Positions 38,721-49,300 are shown, counted from the stretch's first letter. The stretch is 64,000 nt of DNA from Candidatus Fukatsuia endosymbiont of Tuberolachnus salignus (GCF_964030845.1 NZ_OZ034983.1:930001-994000); one strand, 5' to 3'. Notes: a model not told the origin generated them from the sequence alone. Numbers and translations: made by a program.

Positions 38721-39839
38721 TTATGAGAGTAAAATGGTTCCACTAGGTGCTAAAATATCATTGACCGACTGGTGATATTGGCGTGAGAGACCATGTACTC
38801 CCTTAACAAAGGCTTCCACATTCTCTGGCAGCACATCCTGAGGAATACCATGACCGAGATTAAATACGTGACCATTCCCCTCACCATAGTTCCCTAGAAT
38901 GGTAGCGATCTCCTGACGGATCCGTTCTGGTGATCCATACAAAATATTGGGGTCCATATTACCTTGCAGCGCAACTTTATCGCCGACTCGATGACGAGCA
39001 TGAGCAATATCCGTTGTCCAATCCAGCCCTAAAGCATCACATCCTGTTTTTGCCATCTCTTCCAGCCACTGCCCACCACCTTTGGTAAATAGTGTAACCG
39101 GTACGCGACGCCCGTCATTTTCTCGATACAAGCCATCAACAATTTTATGCATGTACTGCAAGGAAAATGTTTGATAGCCTTCAGTGGTTAACAGCCCACC
39201 CCAGGTATCGAAGATCATTATGGCTTGTGCACCGGCTTTAATTTGCGCATTTAAATACAGCCGTACACTTTCAGCCAGCTTATCCAACAATAAATGCAAA
39301 GTTTTAGGTTCAGTGCACATCATTTTTTTTATTTTAGTAAAATCCTTGTTTTTGCTGCTACCACCTTCGACCATGTAAGCTGCCAACGTCCACGGGCTAC
39401 CAGCAAAACCGATCAAAGGCACACTGCCTGCTAATTCACAACGAATAGCACGCACCGCATCCATGACATACCTTAATTCGTTTTCTGGATCGAGGGTAGG
39501 GAGTTGCTGTACATCAGTTAAACAGCTAATCGGTTGGTGAAAGCACGGGCCTTCGCCATCGATGAAATATAGTCCAAGCCCCATCGCATCAGGGATAGTT
39601 AAAATATCCGAGAATAAAATTGCCGCATCTAATAGTGGATAACGGTGCAGAGGTTGCATTGCAACTTCACAGGCTAACTCTGTATTTTTGCACAATGACA
39701 TAAAATCACCCGCCTTCGCACGGGTGGCTTTATACTCAGGTAAATAGCGACCCGCCTGACGCATCATCCACACCGGAGTAACATCAACCGGCTGACGCAA
39801 CAAAGCACGCAGATAACGATCATTTTTCAATTCATTCAT
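38721..39839 (-). CDS. hemE: Uroporphyrinogen decarboxylase
   Basis: Decarboxylates uroporphyrinogen III to coproporphyrinogen III. 372 residues against 354 in E. coli. The N-terminal signature PVWMMRQAGRYLPEYKATRA and the active-site SDILTIPDAMGLGL, FAGSPWTLAAYMVEGGSSK and NLGHGIPQDVLPENVEAFV are intact. After GLSRQYHQ, where E. coli ends, there are 15 more residues (SVNDILAPSGTILLS), suggesting loss of the original stop. nudC, normally between rsd and hemE, is absent. Confidence 0.97.
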   Translation of the reverse strand: MNELKNDRYLRALLRQPVDVTPVWMMRQAGRYLPEYKATRAKAGDFMSLCKNTELACEVAMQPLHRYPLLDAAILFSDILTIPDAMGLGLYFIDGEGPCFHQPISCLTDVQQLPTLDPENELRYVMDAVRAIRCELAGSVPLIGFAGSPWTLAAYMVEGGSSKNKDFTKIKKMMCTEPKTLHLLLDKLAESVRLYLNAQIKAGAQAIMIFDTWGGLLTTEGYQTFSLQYMHKIVDGLYRENDGRRVPVTLFTKGGGQWLEEMAKTGCDALGLDWTTDIAHARHRVGDKVALQGNMDPNILYGSPERIRQEIATILGNYGEGNGHVFNLGHGIPQDVLPENVEAFVKGVHGLSRQYHQSVNDILAPSGTILLS

Positions 39840-39891
39840 CAGAGGCTTCCTAAATTATCTCGGGCTATATCTGGGGATATGTTATTTCAAT

Positions 39892-40029
39892 TAGACTTCT
39901 TGCAAAACCGTAACGAATGGTATGAGTTCAAGGCACCCGGAGCACAGTAACGGCGCGGTACATACGGATGGGATTCGAGCACCGTGTAACGCCGAATTTA
40001 CACTACGCAATAGTTACGCAAGAAGTCTA
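39892..40029. repeat. Type A repeat, copy 3
   Basis: 138 bp, TAGACTTCTTGCAAAACCG to TACGCAAGAAGTCTA, nearly perfect inverted ends. The interior shares GCGCGGTACATACGGATG and TAACGCCGAATTT with copies 1 and 2. A further half-copy (TAGACTGCTTTCAAAACCG) follows at about 40,083. It sits where nudC has been lost, in the 327-base gap before rsd, and nothing else is seen there. Confidence 0.8.
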
Positions 40030-40166
40030 TTGTTGCACAATCTCGAGTTCACTGGCACTCTAAAGTCTGGCTTGTTATATATTAGACTGCTTTCAAAACC
40101 GTAGCGAGGGGAGAAGAGGTCTGTTCTATAACCTACCGTTATCTTATTTAACTCACGGAATCAATC

Positions 40167-40664
40167 ATGCTCAACCGACTGGAAAACCTCACTCAACGCG
40201 TTGGCGGCAGTAATGAATTAATTGATCAATGGCTTCAGGCGCGTAAAAAATTATTAGTCACCTATTGCACCGTGATCGGTGTTAAACAGCCAAAAGCGGA
40301 GCACGCCTCATTCGATAAAAAAGCACTGGAGGATTTTTTCCAGAATTTAATGGATTATCTTTCATCGGGTCATTTTAAGATTTACGATACCATTATTGAA
40401 CAGACAGAAGGTCAGTCTAGCCCGAAGATGGCACTCAAAAGCAAAATTTATCCGGCGTTAAAAGATAATACACAAGACATCATGGAATTTCACGATAACT
40501 ATATAGATACCAACGTCGATCAGGATCGTTACCTGGAATTTAATCAGACGTTGTCTGCGCTCGGTCAAGCGCTCGATACACGTTTTCAGCTCGAGGACCA
40601 GCTTATTCAGTGGGCAGTCGAATCTTGGCAAACCATCGTTCAGGAGCGATGCGCTGATACCTAA
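40167..40664 (+). CDS. rsd: Regulator of sigma D (anti-sigma 70 factor)
   Basis: Binds sigma-70 region 4 and shifts polymerase use in stationary phase. 165 residues (E. coli 158). It starts MLNRLENLTQRVGGSNELID and has NLMDYLSSGHFKIYDTI and DQDRYLEFNQTLSALGQALD with RFQLEDQLI as in Rsd. It stands upstream of thiC in the same direction, as in E. coli. The thiC riboswitch begins 66 bases after its stop. Confidence 0.93.
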   Translation: MLNRLENLTQRVGGSNELIDQWLQARKKLLVTYCTVIGVKQPKAEHASFDKKALEDFFQNLMDYLSSGHFKIYDTIIEQTEGQSSPKMALKSKIYPALKDNTQDIMEFHDNYIDTNVDQDRYLEFNQTLSALGQALDTRFQLEDQLIQWAVESWQTIVQERCADT

Positions 40665-40730
40665 AACGAAATCTAAAAAATATAATTCAACAGGGCTTGT
40701 GGTTTTTATTCTACTTCATATACTAAGCCC

Positions 40731-40829
40731 TCTTGTCGGAGTGCCTAGCGTAAACGTTGCGCAGGCTGAGACCGTTAATTCGGGATCCGCGGAACCTGAT
40801 CGGGCTAATACCCGCGAAGGGAACAAGAG
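40731..40829 (+). promoter_or_regulatory. TPP riboswitch (THI element) of the thi operon
   Basis: Conserved aptamer sequence: outer stem TCTTGTCGG ... AACAAGA, the GGCTGAGA and CCGCGGAACCTGATCGGG boxes, and AATACCCGCGAAGGGAA. Nearly identical to the E. coli thiC element. It should repress thiCEFSGH when thiamine pyrophosphate is plentiful. About 150 bases separate it from the thiC start; this leader is the only content of the 315-base gap. Confidence 0.96.
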
Positions 40830-40979
40830 TAATTTATCGTTAGAACTGGTTTTCAACTGCAGTGATTTACGTTTGCAAAAGAAAGAATGCCATTCGTCTC
40901 TCTATATCGTTACTCCCGCCAGCCTCCAGACAAGCAATTTTCTCTGCCGTACTCATTTCCCCATACCAAGGAATTTGCT

Positions 40980-42836
40980 GTGTCTAATAATACGATTTCA
41001 GTTCATCAGGCGATAACACCAGAGCCTACAACACGCCCACGTAAACGGCAACGTGATGCCGCACAGCAGTTTATCTCTACATTAGAAGGCATGACCTTTC
41101 CTAATTCACGGCGTATTTATCAGCAAGGCTCACGGGCAGATATTCAAGTGCCCATGCGTGAAATCAAGCAAGGTCCGACACTTATTAGTGGCACAACAGA
41201 CGCGGCACATTATGTGGATAATGAAGCGATCCCCGTTTACGATACATCCGGTGCTTATGGTGATCCTCAAGCTCAACCGGATGTCCGAGCGGGCCTGGCT
41301 AAACTACGTGCCAACTGGATCGCGCAACGACAAGATACCGAAGCGTTGCCTGCTGTCAGTTCCTGTTTTACCCAACAACGTTTGGCTGATGAGGGGCTAG
41401 ATCATCTACGTTTTGCACAACGTCCTCATCCGATAAGGGCGATTGCGGGTCGATCTGTCACTCAGCTGTATTACGCACGTGCCGGTATCATCACCCCTGA
41501 AATGGAATTTATCGCCATTCGTGAAAATATGGGGCGCGAAAAAATCTGTAGTGAGATATTGTGCCAACAGCACCCCGGGCAATCCTTTGGTGCCAATCTG
41601 CCAGAAAATATTACCGCTGAATTTGTACGACAAGAAGTGGCTGCGGGTCGTGCCATTATCCCTGCCAATATTAATCACCCTGAATCCGAACCAATGATTA
41701 TTGGTCGTAATTTTTTAGTCAAAGTCAATGCCAATATCGGCAATTCAGCGGTGACATCTTCCATTGAAGAAGAAGTAGAAAAACTGGTTTGGTCAACCCG
41801 CTGGGGCGCTGATACGGTGATGGATTTATCAACGGGTCGTTATATCCACGAAACCCGTGAATGGATTTTACGTAACAGTCCAGTACCTATAGGTACAGTG
41901 CCCATTTATCAAGCATTAGAAAAAGTGAACGGCATTGCTGAAAAATTAAATTGGGAAATATTTCGTGACACACTGCTGGAACAAGCAGAACAAGGAGTAG
42001 ATTATTTCACCATTCACGCTGGAGTACTGCTGCGTTATGTTCCTATGACAGCAAAACGCTTGACTGGTATTGTCTCTCGAGGCGGCGCTATCATGGCTAA
42101 GTGGTGCTTGTCCCACCATCAAGAAAATTTCCTGTACCAACATTTCCGCGATATTTGCCAGATTTGTGCTACCTATGATGTTTCACTGTCATTAGGCGAT
42201 GGCCTACGCCCCGGTTCAATTCAAGATGCCAATGATAAGGCTCAATTTGCAGAATTGCATACCTTAGGTGAATTAACAAAAATTGCCTGGGAATACGATG
42301 TACAGGTGATGATTGAAGGTCCCGGGCATGTGCCCATGCAGATGATCCGCCGTAATATGACGGAAGAGCTGGAACACTGCCATCAAGCCCCTTTTTATAC
42401 ATTGGGACCACTGACGACGGATATCGCGCCAGGTTATGACCATTTTACTTCCGGTATTGGAGCAGCAATGATCGGTTGGTTCGGTTGTGCTATGTTGTGT
42501 TATGTCACGCCAAAAGAGCATTTGGGCTTACCAAATAAAGAAGATGTTAAACAAGGGCTGATGACCTATAAAATCGCCGCTCATGCCGCTGATTTAGCGA
42601 AAGGACACCCTGGTGCGCAAATCCGCGATAATGCGCTGTCCAAAGCGCGTTTTGAATTCCGTTGGGAAGATCAATTTAACCTGGCCCTCGATCCTGCTAC
42701 TGCACGTGCCTATCATGATGAAACTCTGCCACAGGCATCCGGCAAAGTCGCTCATTTTTGCTCCATGTGTGGCCCTAAGTTCTGTTCGATGAAGATTTCG
42801 CAGGAAGTGCGTGATTATGCTAATCAATCTGCCTGA
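40980..42836 (+). CDS. thiC: HMP-phosphate synthase ThiC
   Basis: Radical-SAM enzyme converting AIR to the thiamine pyrimidine. I choose the GTG at 40980 (encoding MSNNTISVHQ), which has AAGGA eight bases upstream; the frame opens 31 codons earlier within the leader. That gives 618 residues against 631. Segments NANIGNSAVTSSIEEEVEKL, SLSLGDGLRPGSIQDAND and the cluster motif CSMCGPKFCSM are intact. The protein stops at EVRDYANQSA, about 30 residues before the E. coli end, and overlaps thiE. Confidence 0.96.
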   Translation: MSNNTISVHQAITPEPTTRPRKRQRDAAQQFISTLEGMTFPNSRRIYQQGSRADIQVPMREIKQGPTLISGTTDAAHYVDNEAIPVYDTSGAYGDPQAQPDVRAGLAKLRANWIAQRQDTEALPAVSSCFTQQRLADEGLDHLRFAQRPHPIRAIAGRSVTQLYYARAGIITPEMEFIAIRENMGREKICSEILCQQHPGQSFGANLPENITAEFVRQEVAAGRAIIPANINHPESEPMIIGRNFLVKVNANIGNSAVTSSIEEEVEKLVWSTRWGADTVMDLSTGRYIHETREWILRNSPVPIGTVPIYQALEKVNGIAEKLNWEIFRDTLLEQAEQGVDYFTIHAGVLLRYVPMTAKRLTGIVSRGGAIMAKWCLSHHQENFLYQHFRDICQICATYDVSLSLGDGLRPGSIQDANDKAQFAELHTLGELTKIAWEYDVQVMIEGPGHVPMQMIRRNMTEELEHCHQAPFYTLGPLTTDIAPGYDHFTSGIGAAMIGWFGCAMLCYVTPKEHLGLPNKEDVKQGLMTYKIAAHAADLAKGHPGAQIRDNALSKARFEFRWEDQFNLALDPATARAYHDETLPQASGKVAHFCSMCGPKFCSMKISQEVRDYANQSA

Positions 42837-43458
42837 CATCGCCTTTGCCAGTACAAAGCCCCATTTGGGGCTTTATCCTGTAGTGGATTCTTTGACCTGG
42901 ATCAACCGGATGCTGGATGCAGGTGTAACCACTTTACAGCTACGTATTAAAAACTTAGCGCATCCGCATAGGGAAAAAATCATTGCTTGTGCCATTGCGT
43001 TAGCTGAACGCTATCAAGCAAGGCTATTTATCAACGACTACTGGCAATTAGCCATTGAACACCAAGCTTACGGCGTACACCTGGGGCAAGAAGATCTCGT
43101 CAGCGCAGATCTCAGTGCCATTCAGCGCGCGGGGCTACGACTAGGTATTTCAACGCACAATGAGAAAGAGTTAGCAAAAGCACGCAGATTGCGTCCTTCT
43201 TACATTGCACTCGGTCATATTTTCCCCACCCAAACCAAACAAATGCCCTCTCCACCACAAGGGTTAGTGGCGTTAAAACGTCAGGTTGCCAACACACCTG
43301 ATTACCCAACCGTTGCCATTGGTGGGATCAGCATCGAGCTCGTACCACAAGTATTGGCGTGCGGCGTTAGTGGTGTGGCGGTGGTAAGTGCCATTACACA
43401 GGTCAGTAACTGGCGGCAAGCAACAGCCACTTTATTGCAATTGATCGAAAAAAAATAG
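42817..43458 (+). CDS. thiE: Thiamine phosphate synthase
   Basis: Joins HMP-PP and the thiazole phosphate. 213 residues from the ATG at 42817 (AGGA ten bases upstream); a GTG two codons earlier is less well placed. Conserved: HLGLYPVVDSLTWI, TTLQLRIKN, RLFINDYWQLAIEHQAYGVH, YIALGHIFPTQTKQMPS and VAIGGIS. It starts 20 bases inside thiC, implying coupled translation. Confidence 0.96.
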   Translation: MLINLPDIAFASTKPHLGLYPVVDSLTWINRMLDAGVTTLQLRIKNLAHPHREKIIACAIALAERYQARLFINDYWQLAIEHQAYGVHLGQEDLVSADLSAIQRAGLRLGISTHNEKELAKARRLRPSYIALGHIFPTQTKQMPSPPQGLVALKRQVANTPDYPTVAIGGISIELVPQVLACGVSGVAVVSAITQVSNWRQATATLLQLIEKK

Positions 43459-43465
43459 GTAACCG

Positions 43466-44230
43466 GTGATGAATGATAACGATTTTTTACGTTACAGCCG
43501 TCAACTAATGTTGGAAGAAATCGGCATTGAAAAACAGCGTCAGTTACAGGCGTCCCGTGTACTTATCGTGGGTATTGGGGGACTGGGTTCGCCGGCCGCC
43601 CTTTATCTTGCGGCAGCGGGAATCGGCACCCTGTTACTCGCCGATGATGACCTGCTCGATATTAGTAACTTACAACGCCAGATCCTATACCGCACCAGTG
43701 ATATCAGCCAGAGCAAAGCCAAACTCGCCAAGAATCATCTACATCAACTTAATCCACAGATAAATATTATCGCCATTAACAAGAGGCTTGACGGCCAAAA
43801 CTTGACGGATACGGTAATCAATGCAGATTTGGTACTCGACTGCAGTGATACTATGCGCTCTCGCCATCAAGTTAACACAGCCTGTGTTACGGCACAGAAA
43901 ACCCTGATCAGTGGCAGTGCCATGGGTTTTAGCGGACAACTGTTAGTGATCGAGTCACCCTATACCTATGGCTGCTACGCCTGCCTGTATCCCGATCAAA
44001 AAATAGCGCCATACAACTGCCGTACTTCTGGGATATTAGGCCCCGTGGTTGGCGTCATCGGCACCTTGCAAGCATTGGAAGCAATCAAAATTCTAACGGG
44101 GATACCCTCCCCACTCAGTGGAAAACTGTGTTTATTTGATGGCAAACAGCATAGTTGGCATACATTACAACTAAGCCGTTCAACTCACTGTGCAGTTTGT
44201 AGCAGGACAATATGTGAAAAAAGAGCCTAG
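43466..44230 (+). CDS. thiF: ThiS adenylyltransferase ThiF
   Basis: E1-like enzyme that adenylates the ThiS C-terminus. 254 residues (E. coli 251). Nucleotide loop VLIVGIGGLGSPAALYLAAA, catalytic Cys region APYNCRTSGILGPVVG, and zinc ligands CYACLYP and CAVCSRTIC. Seven bases after thiE. Confidence 0.96.
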   Translation: MMNDNDFLRYSRQLMLEEIGIEKQRQLQASRVLIVGIGGLGSPAALYLAAAGIGTLLLADDDLLDISNLQRQILYRTSDISQSKAKLAKNHLHQLNPQINIIAINKRLDGQNLTDTVINADLVLDCSDTMRSRHQVNTACVTAQKTLISGSAMGFSGQLLVIESPYTYGCYACLYPDQKIAPYNCRTSGILGPVVGVIGTLQALEAIKILTGIPSPLSGKLCLFDGKQHSWHTLQLSRSTHCAVCSRTICEKRA

Positions 44231-44242
44231 TGGAAAAATACT

Positions 44243-44443
44243 GTGAAAATTACGCTAAACGACCAGCCCATAGAACTTGAAGCCGCCATGACTATTGATG
44301 CTCTACTCCGCCAATTACGACGACACCAGCAAGGGCATGCTCTGGCAATTAATCAAAACATTATTCCTCGCAGTCACTGGGAGACCCATTTGCTACAAGA
44401 GAGTGATGAGATCTTACTGTTTCAGGCGATAGCCGGAGGCTAA
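44243..44443 (+). CDS. thiS: Sulfur carrier protein ThiS
   Basis: Ubiquitin-like carrier; 66 residues ending in the required di-glycine (FQAIAGG). It receives sulfur from the ThiF/ThiI route and delivers it to ThiG. Start MKITLNDQPIEL; stop is followed one base later by thiG. Confidence 0.96.
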   Translation: MKITLNDQPIELEAAMTIDALLRQLRRHQQGHALAINQNIIPRSHWETHLLQESDEILLFQAIAGG

Positions 44444-44444
44444 T

Positions 44445-45248
44445 ATGTTAAAGCTTAATGATAAATTAAAAATTGCCGATACTTTCTTTGATTCACGTCT
44501 ATTTACCGGCACCGGAAAATTTGCCAGCTCAAAATTAATGACAGATGCGCTACAGGAATCAGGTTCGCAGTTGGCTACTCTCGCGATGAAACGGATCGAT
44601 CTAGGTGCCGATCACGATGCAATCTTAACACCGCTACAACAGCTGGGTATCCAATTACTCCCGAATACTTCCGGTGCCAAAACAGCAACGGAAGCTATTT
44701 TTGCCGCCGGGCTAGCGCGTGAAGCGCTAGGTACCCACTGGATAAAACTGGAAATCCACCCCGACATCAGACATCTGTTACCCGATCCGATAGAAACCCT
44801 AAAAGCCGCAGAAGCCTTAGTAAAAAAAGGTTTTGTGGTGCTGCCTTACTGTAATGCCGATCCATTGCTGTGCAAACGATTGGAAGAGGTCGGCTGTGCT
44901 GCCGTAATGCCGCTAGGTGCCTTCATCGGCTCTAATCTGGGATTACGCACCCGTGATTTTCTACAATTGATTATTGAGCAAAGCAACGTACCAGTCGTAG
45001 TCGACGCCGGCCTTGGCGCGCCTAGTCATGCCCTGGAAGCAATGGAGTTAGGAGTAGATGCCGTGTTGGTCAATACCGCCATCGCCGTTTCCCGTGATCC
45101 CATCCAGATGGCGTATGCCTTTAAACTGGCGGTTGTAGCCGGTCGATCAGCTTATCAAGCTGGTTTGGTACAACCTCAACAACAGGCCGTCGCCAGTAGC
45201 CCATTAACCGCTTTCCTCAATCAAATGAAAGATCAAGAACATGCTTAA
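44445..45248 (+). CDS. thiG: Thiazole synthase ThiG
   Basis: Forms the thiazole ring from DXP, dehydroglycine and ThiS thiocarboxylate. 267 residues. Schiff-base Lys in GTHWIKLEIHPDIRHL; phosphate loops VVVDAGLGAPSHALEAMELG and DAVLVNTAIAVSRDP. Overlaps thiH by eight bases. Confidence 0.96.
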   Translation: MLKLNDKLKIADTFFDSRLFTGTGKFASSKLMTDALQESGSQLATLAMKRIDLGADHDAILTPLQQLGIQLLPNTSGAKTATEAIFAAGLAREALGTHWIKLEIHPDIRHLLPDPIETLKAAEALVKKGFVVLPYCNADPLLCKRLEEVGCAAVMPLGAFIGSNLGLRTRDFLQLIIEQSNVPVVVDAGLGAPSHALEAMELGVDAVLVNTAIAVSRDPIQMAYAFKLAVVAGRSAYQAGLVQPQQQAVASSPLTAFLNQMKDQEHA

Positions 45249-46365
45249 AGATTTTAGTCACCACTGGAAAAAATTGGATTGGGACGATATTTCTCTGCGT
45301 ATTAATAGCAAAACAGCACGTGACGTTGAAGACGCCCTGAATGCCAGCAAACCAGGGCGAGAAGATCTGATGGCACTGATATCACCAGCGGCATTACCTT
45401 ATCTCGAGCCGCTCGCGCAAAAAGCACAACAGTTGACTCGGCAACGCTTTGGCAATACGGTGCATTTTTTTGTGCCGCTCTATCTTTCCAATCTGTGTGC
45501 CAATGAGTGTAGCTATTGTGGTTTTTCCATGAGCAACAAAATCAAACGCAAAACACTCAATGAAGAAGAAATTATCCGTGAATGCAGCGCCATCAAGGCA
45601 CAAGGATTCAATCATTTGTTACTGGTTACTGGAGAACATCAAACCAAAGTGGGCATGGCGTACTTCCGTCATCATCTGCCTGGGATCCGCCAACGTTTTA
45701 GTTCTTTAATGATGGAAGTTCAGCCACTGGCAGAACAAGAGTATGCAGAGCTAAAAACGCTAGGGTTAGACGGTGTTATGGTGTATCAGGAAACTTATCA
45801 TCATGCTAGCTACCACCGGCACCACTTGCGGGGGAAAAAACAAGATTTTTATTGGCGATTAACAACACCAGATCGCTTGGGACACGCTAAAATCGATAAA
45901 ATCGGCTTAGGGGTGTTATTCGGTTTATCACATAGCTGGCGTGCCGATAGTTATATGCTAGCGGAACATTTATTTTATTTGCAAAAAACGTATTGGCAAA
46001 GCCGCTATTCGATCTCATTTCCACGTCTACGCCCTTGCGTTGGTGGGGTTGAGCCTGCATCCGTAATAAGTGAACAACAACTAGTGCAGGTGATCTGTGC
46101 TTTCCGCTTATTCGCACCCGATGTCGAGCTTTCTCTCTCGACGCGAGAATCACCGTTTTTCCGCGATAATATGATCCCGTTAGCCATCAATAACATCAGT
46201 GCCGGTTCTAAAACTCAACCAGGAGGTTATGCCGATGATCATCCTGAACTGGAACAATTTACGCCACATGACAACCGTTCTCCACAACAGGTCGCACAAG
46301 CGTTGATTAAAAATGGGCTACAGCCCATTTGGAAAGATTGGGAGCATTATTTCGGGCGCTCATGA
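45241..46365 (+). CDS. thiH: Tyrosine lyase ThiH (2-iminoacetate synthase)
   Basis: Radical-SAM enzyme giving dehydroglycine from tyrosine. 374 residues (E. coli 377). Cluster motif CANECSYCGFS (CX3CX2C), then LLLVTGEHQTKVGMAYF, QPLAEQEYAELKTLGLDGVM and YQETYH. Last gene of the operon; it converges on the adhesin gene, whose stop is only 32 bases away. The gap contains a half-copy of the type A repeat end (46,376). Confidence 0.96.
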   Translation: MLKDFSHHWKKLDWDDISLRINSKTARDVEDALNASKPGREDLMALISPAALPYLEPLAQKAQQLTRQRFGNTVHFFVPLYLSNLCANECSYCGFSMSNKIKRKTLNEEEIIRECSAIKAQGFNHLLLVTGEHQTKVGMAYFRHHLPGIRQRFSSLMMEVQPLAEQEYAELKTLGLDGVMVYQETYHHASYHRHHLRGKKQDFYWRLTTPDRLGHAKIDKIGLGVLFGLSHSWRADSYMLAEHLFYLQKTYWQSRYSISFPRLRPCVGGVEPASVISEQQLVQVICAFRLFAPDVELSLSTRESPFFRDNMIPLAINNISAGSKTQPGGYADDHPELEQFTPHDNRSPQQVAQALIKNGLQPIWKDWEHYFGRS

Positions 46366-46397
46366 ATTCTTGTATTGGACTCCTTGCAAAACCGTGT

Positions 46398-49300
46398 TTA
46401 CCATTGATAACCTATCCCCAAAGAGACACCAAAATCTTTTTGCGTGTTATTACTGCTCTGTAGTTTCGTTATCCATTTACCACTTTCAGAAACGGTAGAA
46501 ACTCCAATGGCAATCGCAGATCCGCCACGATAGCTGGCAACCGCAGCACCTAGCAAACTGGAATCCGGTACATATGCCTGTGGGATCCCGGCCATTGCCA
46601 TAGATGAAGCGATGCCCGCAGTAAGTTTATTTTTTACCTGATCAAGGCGATTATCCAATTTTTTAATTGCCCGATTTACTGAATGGTCATTAGCGGATCG
46701 CATGTCAGCCAACGTCTTATTCAATTGCTCAAGGTTCACCGCATCGTTATCCGCCACACCCGCCTTAACACCACTGATCCTACGAACCCCTTCTGTTCCC
46801 GTGATGTCAACTGACTTTCCTCCAGTCAGTTTTCCTACTGTGATCTTTTTGCTACTCGCATCCTCACGTACTAGCTGAGTCATAGTATTAGACGGATATT
46901 TATTTCTACCTGCTTTCAATGCAGCAATGTCGCTACTATTTAGAACCACCACATCATTTAGCATTGAGAGCGCATCCCCAACGTTGTTGACCTCCCTATT
47001 TTGTACGATATAACTTGGGGAAACAAACTTGTCCTCTGTCGGATCAATCATCGCACCGCCACCGAAGCTGTTGGCAATAGCGGCAATATTGTTGGCATTT
47101 TGCATCAATTCGTTATTCGTTTTGAGAAGCTGACTGCCGTTGACCGCATCCACACTGGTTGGGCTTAGCTCACCCGGCGCAACACCGATTAATCTACGCT
47201 CTCCATTTTTACCCTCAATGGAAACTTCTTCTGCTACGTGTCCCGCCGCCAAGGTGATACTTCTCGTTTTCCTTGTACTATTGGAGTCTGTTGACCAGCC
47301 ACCATGTTTCGGATTATCTAGTAATAGGCCGATCGATCCGTTCATAATTTCTTCCCGCAATTGCTCGATACCATCGGCATTTTTTTCGACTTCATTATTG
47401 GTCGTCAGCAATTGGCTACCATTGATGGCATCTGTACTAGTCGTACTTAGCGCACCCCGTTTGACACGGGTTAAAATGCGTGATCCGCTTTGACCTGCAA
47501 AGGAAATCTGTTCTCCACCTTTCATAGCAGCGACAGTGATAGTCGCTATAGGCGAATTTTGCTGTACCAGACCGACCACGCCTTCACTAATATCAGTAGT
47601 CAATTTGCTGATACTTTCAGAATTTTGCACAATTTTGCCAGCATTTTCGACAATATCAGCAGCATTTTGCACAATGTTTCCAGTATTTTTCGCCACATTT
47701 TGATTAACAGTAAAAAGCTGACTGCCATTGACAGCATCGCTACTATCTATACTCAACACACCGTCTTTTAAATCGCTTAATTTACGAGATCCTGTTTTAC
47801 CTGCCAGAGAAACCTGATCTCCGGCACTTTCACTCGCTACAGTGATAATATCCGTCGGCGATTTTTGCCGCACCAAACCACTTGCCCCTTTTATAACACT
47901 GTTGCTAAATTTGTTGATATCGTCAGCATTTTTCGCAATATCCGTATTAGTGGCAAAAAGCTGACTGCCGTTAACCGCATCGCTACTACTAGCACTTAAT
48001 TCACCATCTTTTAAGCCGTTTAAGGTGCGCACACCTGACGTACCAACGATGGAAACTTTATCACCTGAGTTTGTGGCAGCCACAGTGATAGTATTGGTAG
48101 GAGTGTCTTGCTGTACCAAACCGATAGATCCCTGACTAATATTGTTAGTCAAAGTTCTAATCTCGCCAGTATTTTGCGTTATACCGCTTGTATTCGACCG
48201 AATATCGGTGCTATTTTGCGCAATATTTCCTTCATGTTGTGTGATTTTGTCAGCATTTTGCGTTATACCACTTGCATTCAATCGAATATCAGTGCTATTT
48301 TGCGCAATCTTTCCTTCATGTTGTGTGATTTTGTCAGCATTTTGCGTTATACCACTCGCATTCAATCGAATATCGGTGCTATTTTGTGCGATCTTTCCTG
48401 CATGTTGCGTGATTTTGTCAGCATTCTGCGTTATACCACTCGTATTCGACCGAATATCGGCACTGTTTTGCGCGATCTTTCCTGCATGTTGCGTGATTTT
48501 GTCAGCATTCTGCGTTATACCACTCGTATTCGACCGAATATCGGCACTGTTTTGCGCGATCTTTCCTTCATGTTGCGTGATTTTGTCAGCATTTTGCGTT
48601 ACACCACTCGTATTCAACCGAATATCAGCACTGTTTTGTGCGATTTTTCCTTCATGTTGCGTGATTTTGTCAGCATTTTGCGTTATACCACTCGCATTCG
48701 ACCGAATATCGGCGCTATTTTGTGCAGTCTTTCCTTCATGTTGCGTGATTTTGTCGGCATTTTGCGTTATACCACTCGCATTCGACCGAATATCGGCACT
48801 GTTTTGTGCGATCTTTCCTTCATGTTGCGTGATGTCACTGATATTTTTTGCAACACTTTGACTATTTTTTGCAACATTTTCATTAGTAGCAAAAAGCTGA
48901 GCACCGTTGACCGCATCACTACTGCTCGTGCTTAACTCAGCGGATTTTAGGCCGTTTAACCTACGTGCCACCCCTGCATTACCGGCAAAAGACACCTGCT
49001 CACCTGCTCTGTCCGCCGCGATAGTAATCACGTTGCTTAACGGGTCCTGTCGCACTAATCCAATGGCTCCTTGGCTTATATTGTTAGTCAGTGTACTCAC
49101 CGCCGCCGCATTTTCCGTTATCTTCTTCGCGCCTTCCCCGATATCTCGGACATTTCTCGTCACATTCTCATTGGTAGCAAAAAGCTGGGCACCGTTGACC
49201 GCATCGCTGCTACTGATACTTAACGTACCCGCTTTTATACCGCTTAATGTGCGAGCGGCTCCAGTGTTACTCGTAAAAGAAATTTGTGTTCCTGCACTAT

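Noticed and set aside
40699..41016. 105-codon open frame upstream of thiC
   Set aside because: It crosses the TPP riboswitch aptamer and overlaps the thiC start in another frame; no ribosome site or family.
48180..48845. Possible CRISPR array because of regular repeats
   Set aside because: The units are contiguous 84-bp coding repeats without unique spacers and encode in-frame heptads.
48108..48935. Plus-strand open frames of 275 and 239 codons
   Set aside because: They are antisense shadows of the repetitive adhesin stalk; the 84-bp periodicity keeps several frames open and the minus-strand protein has clear domain structure.
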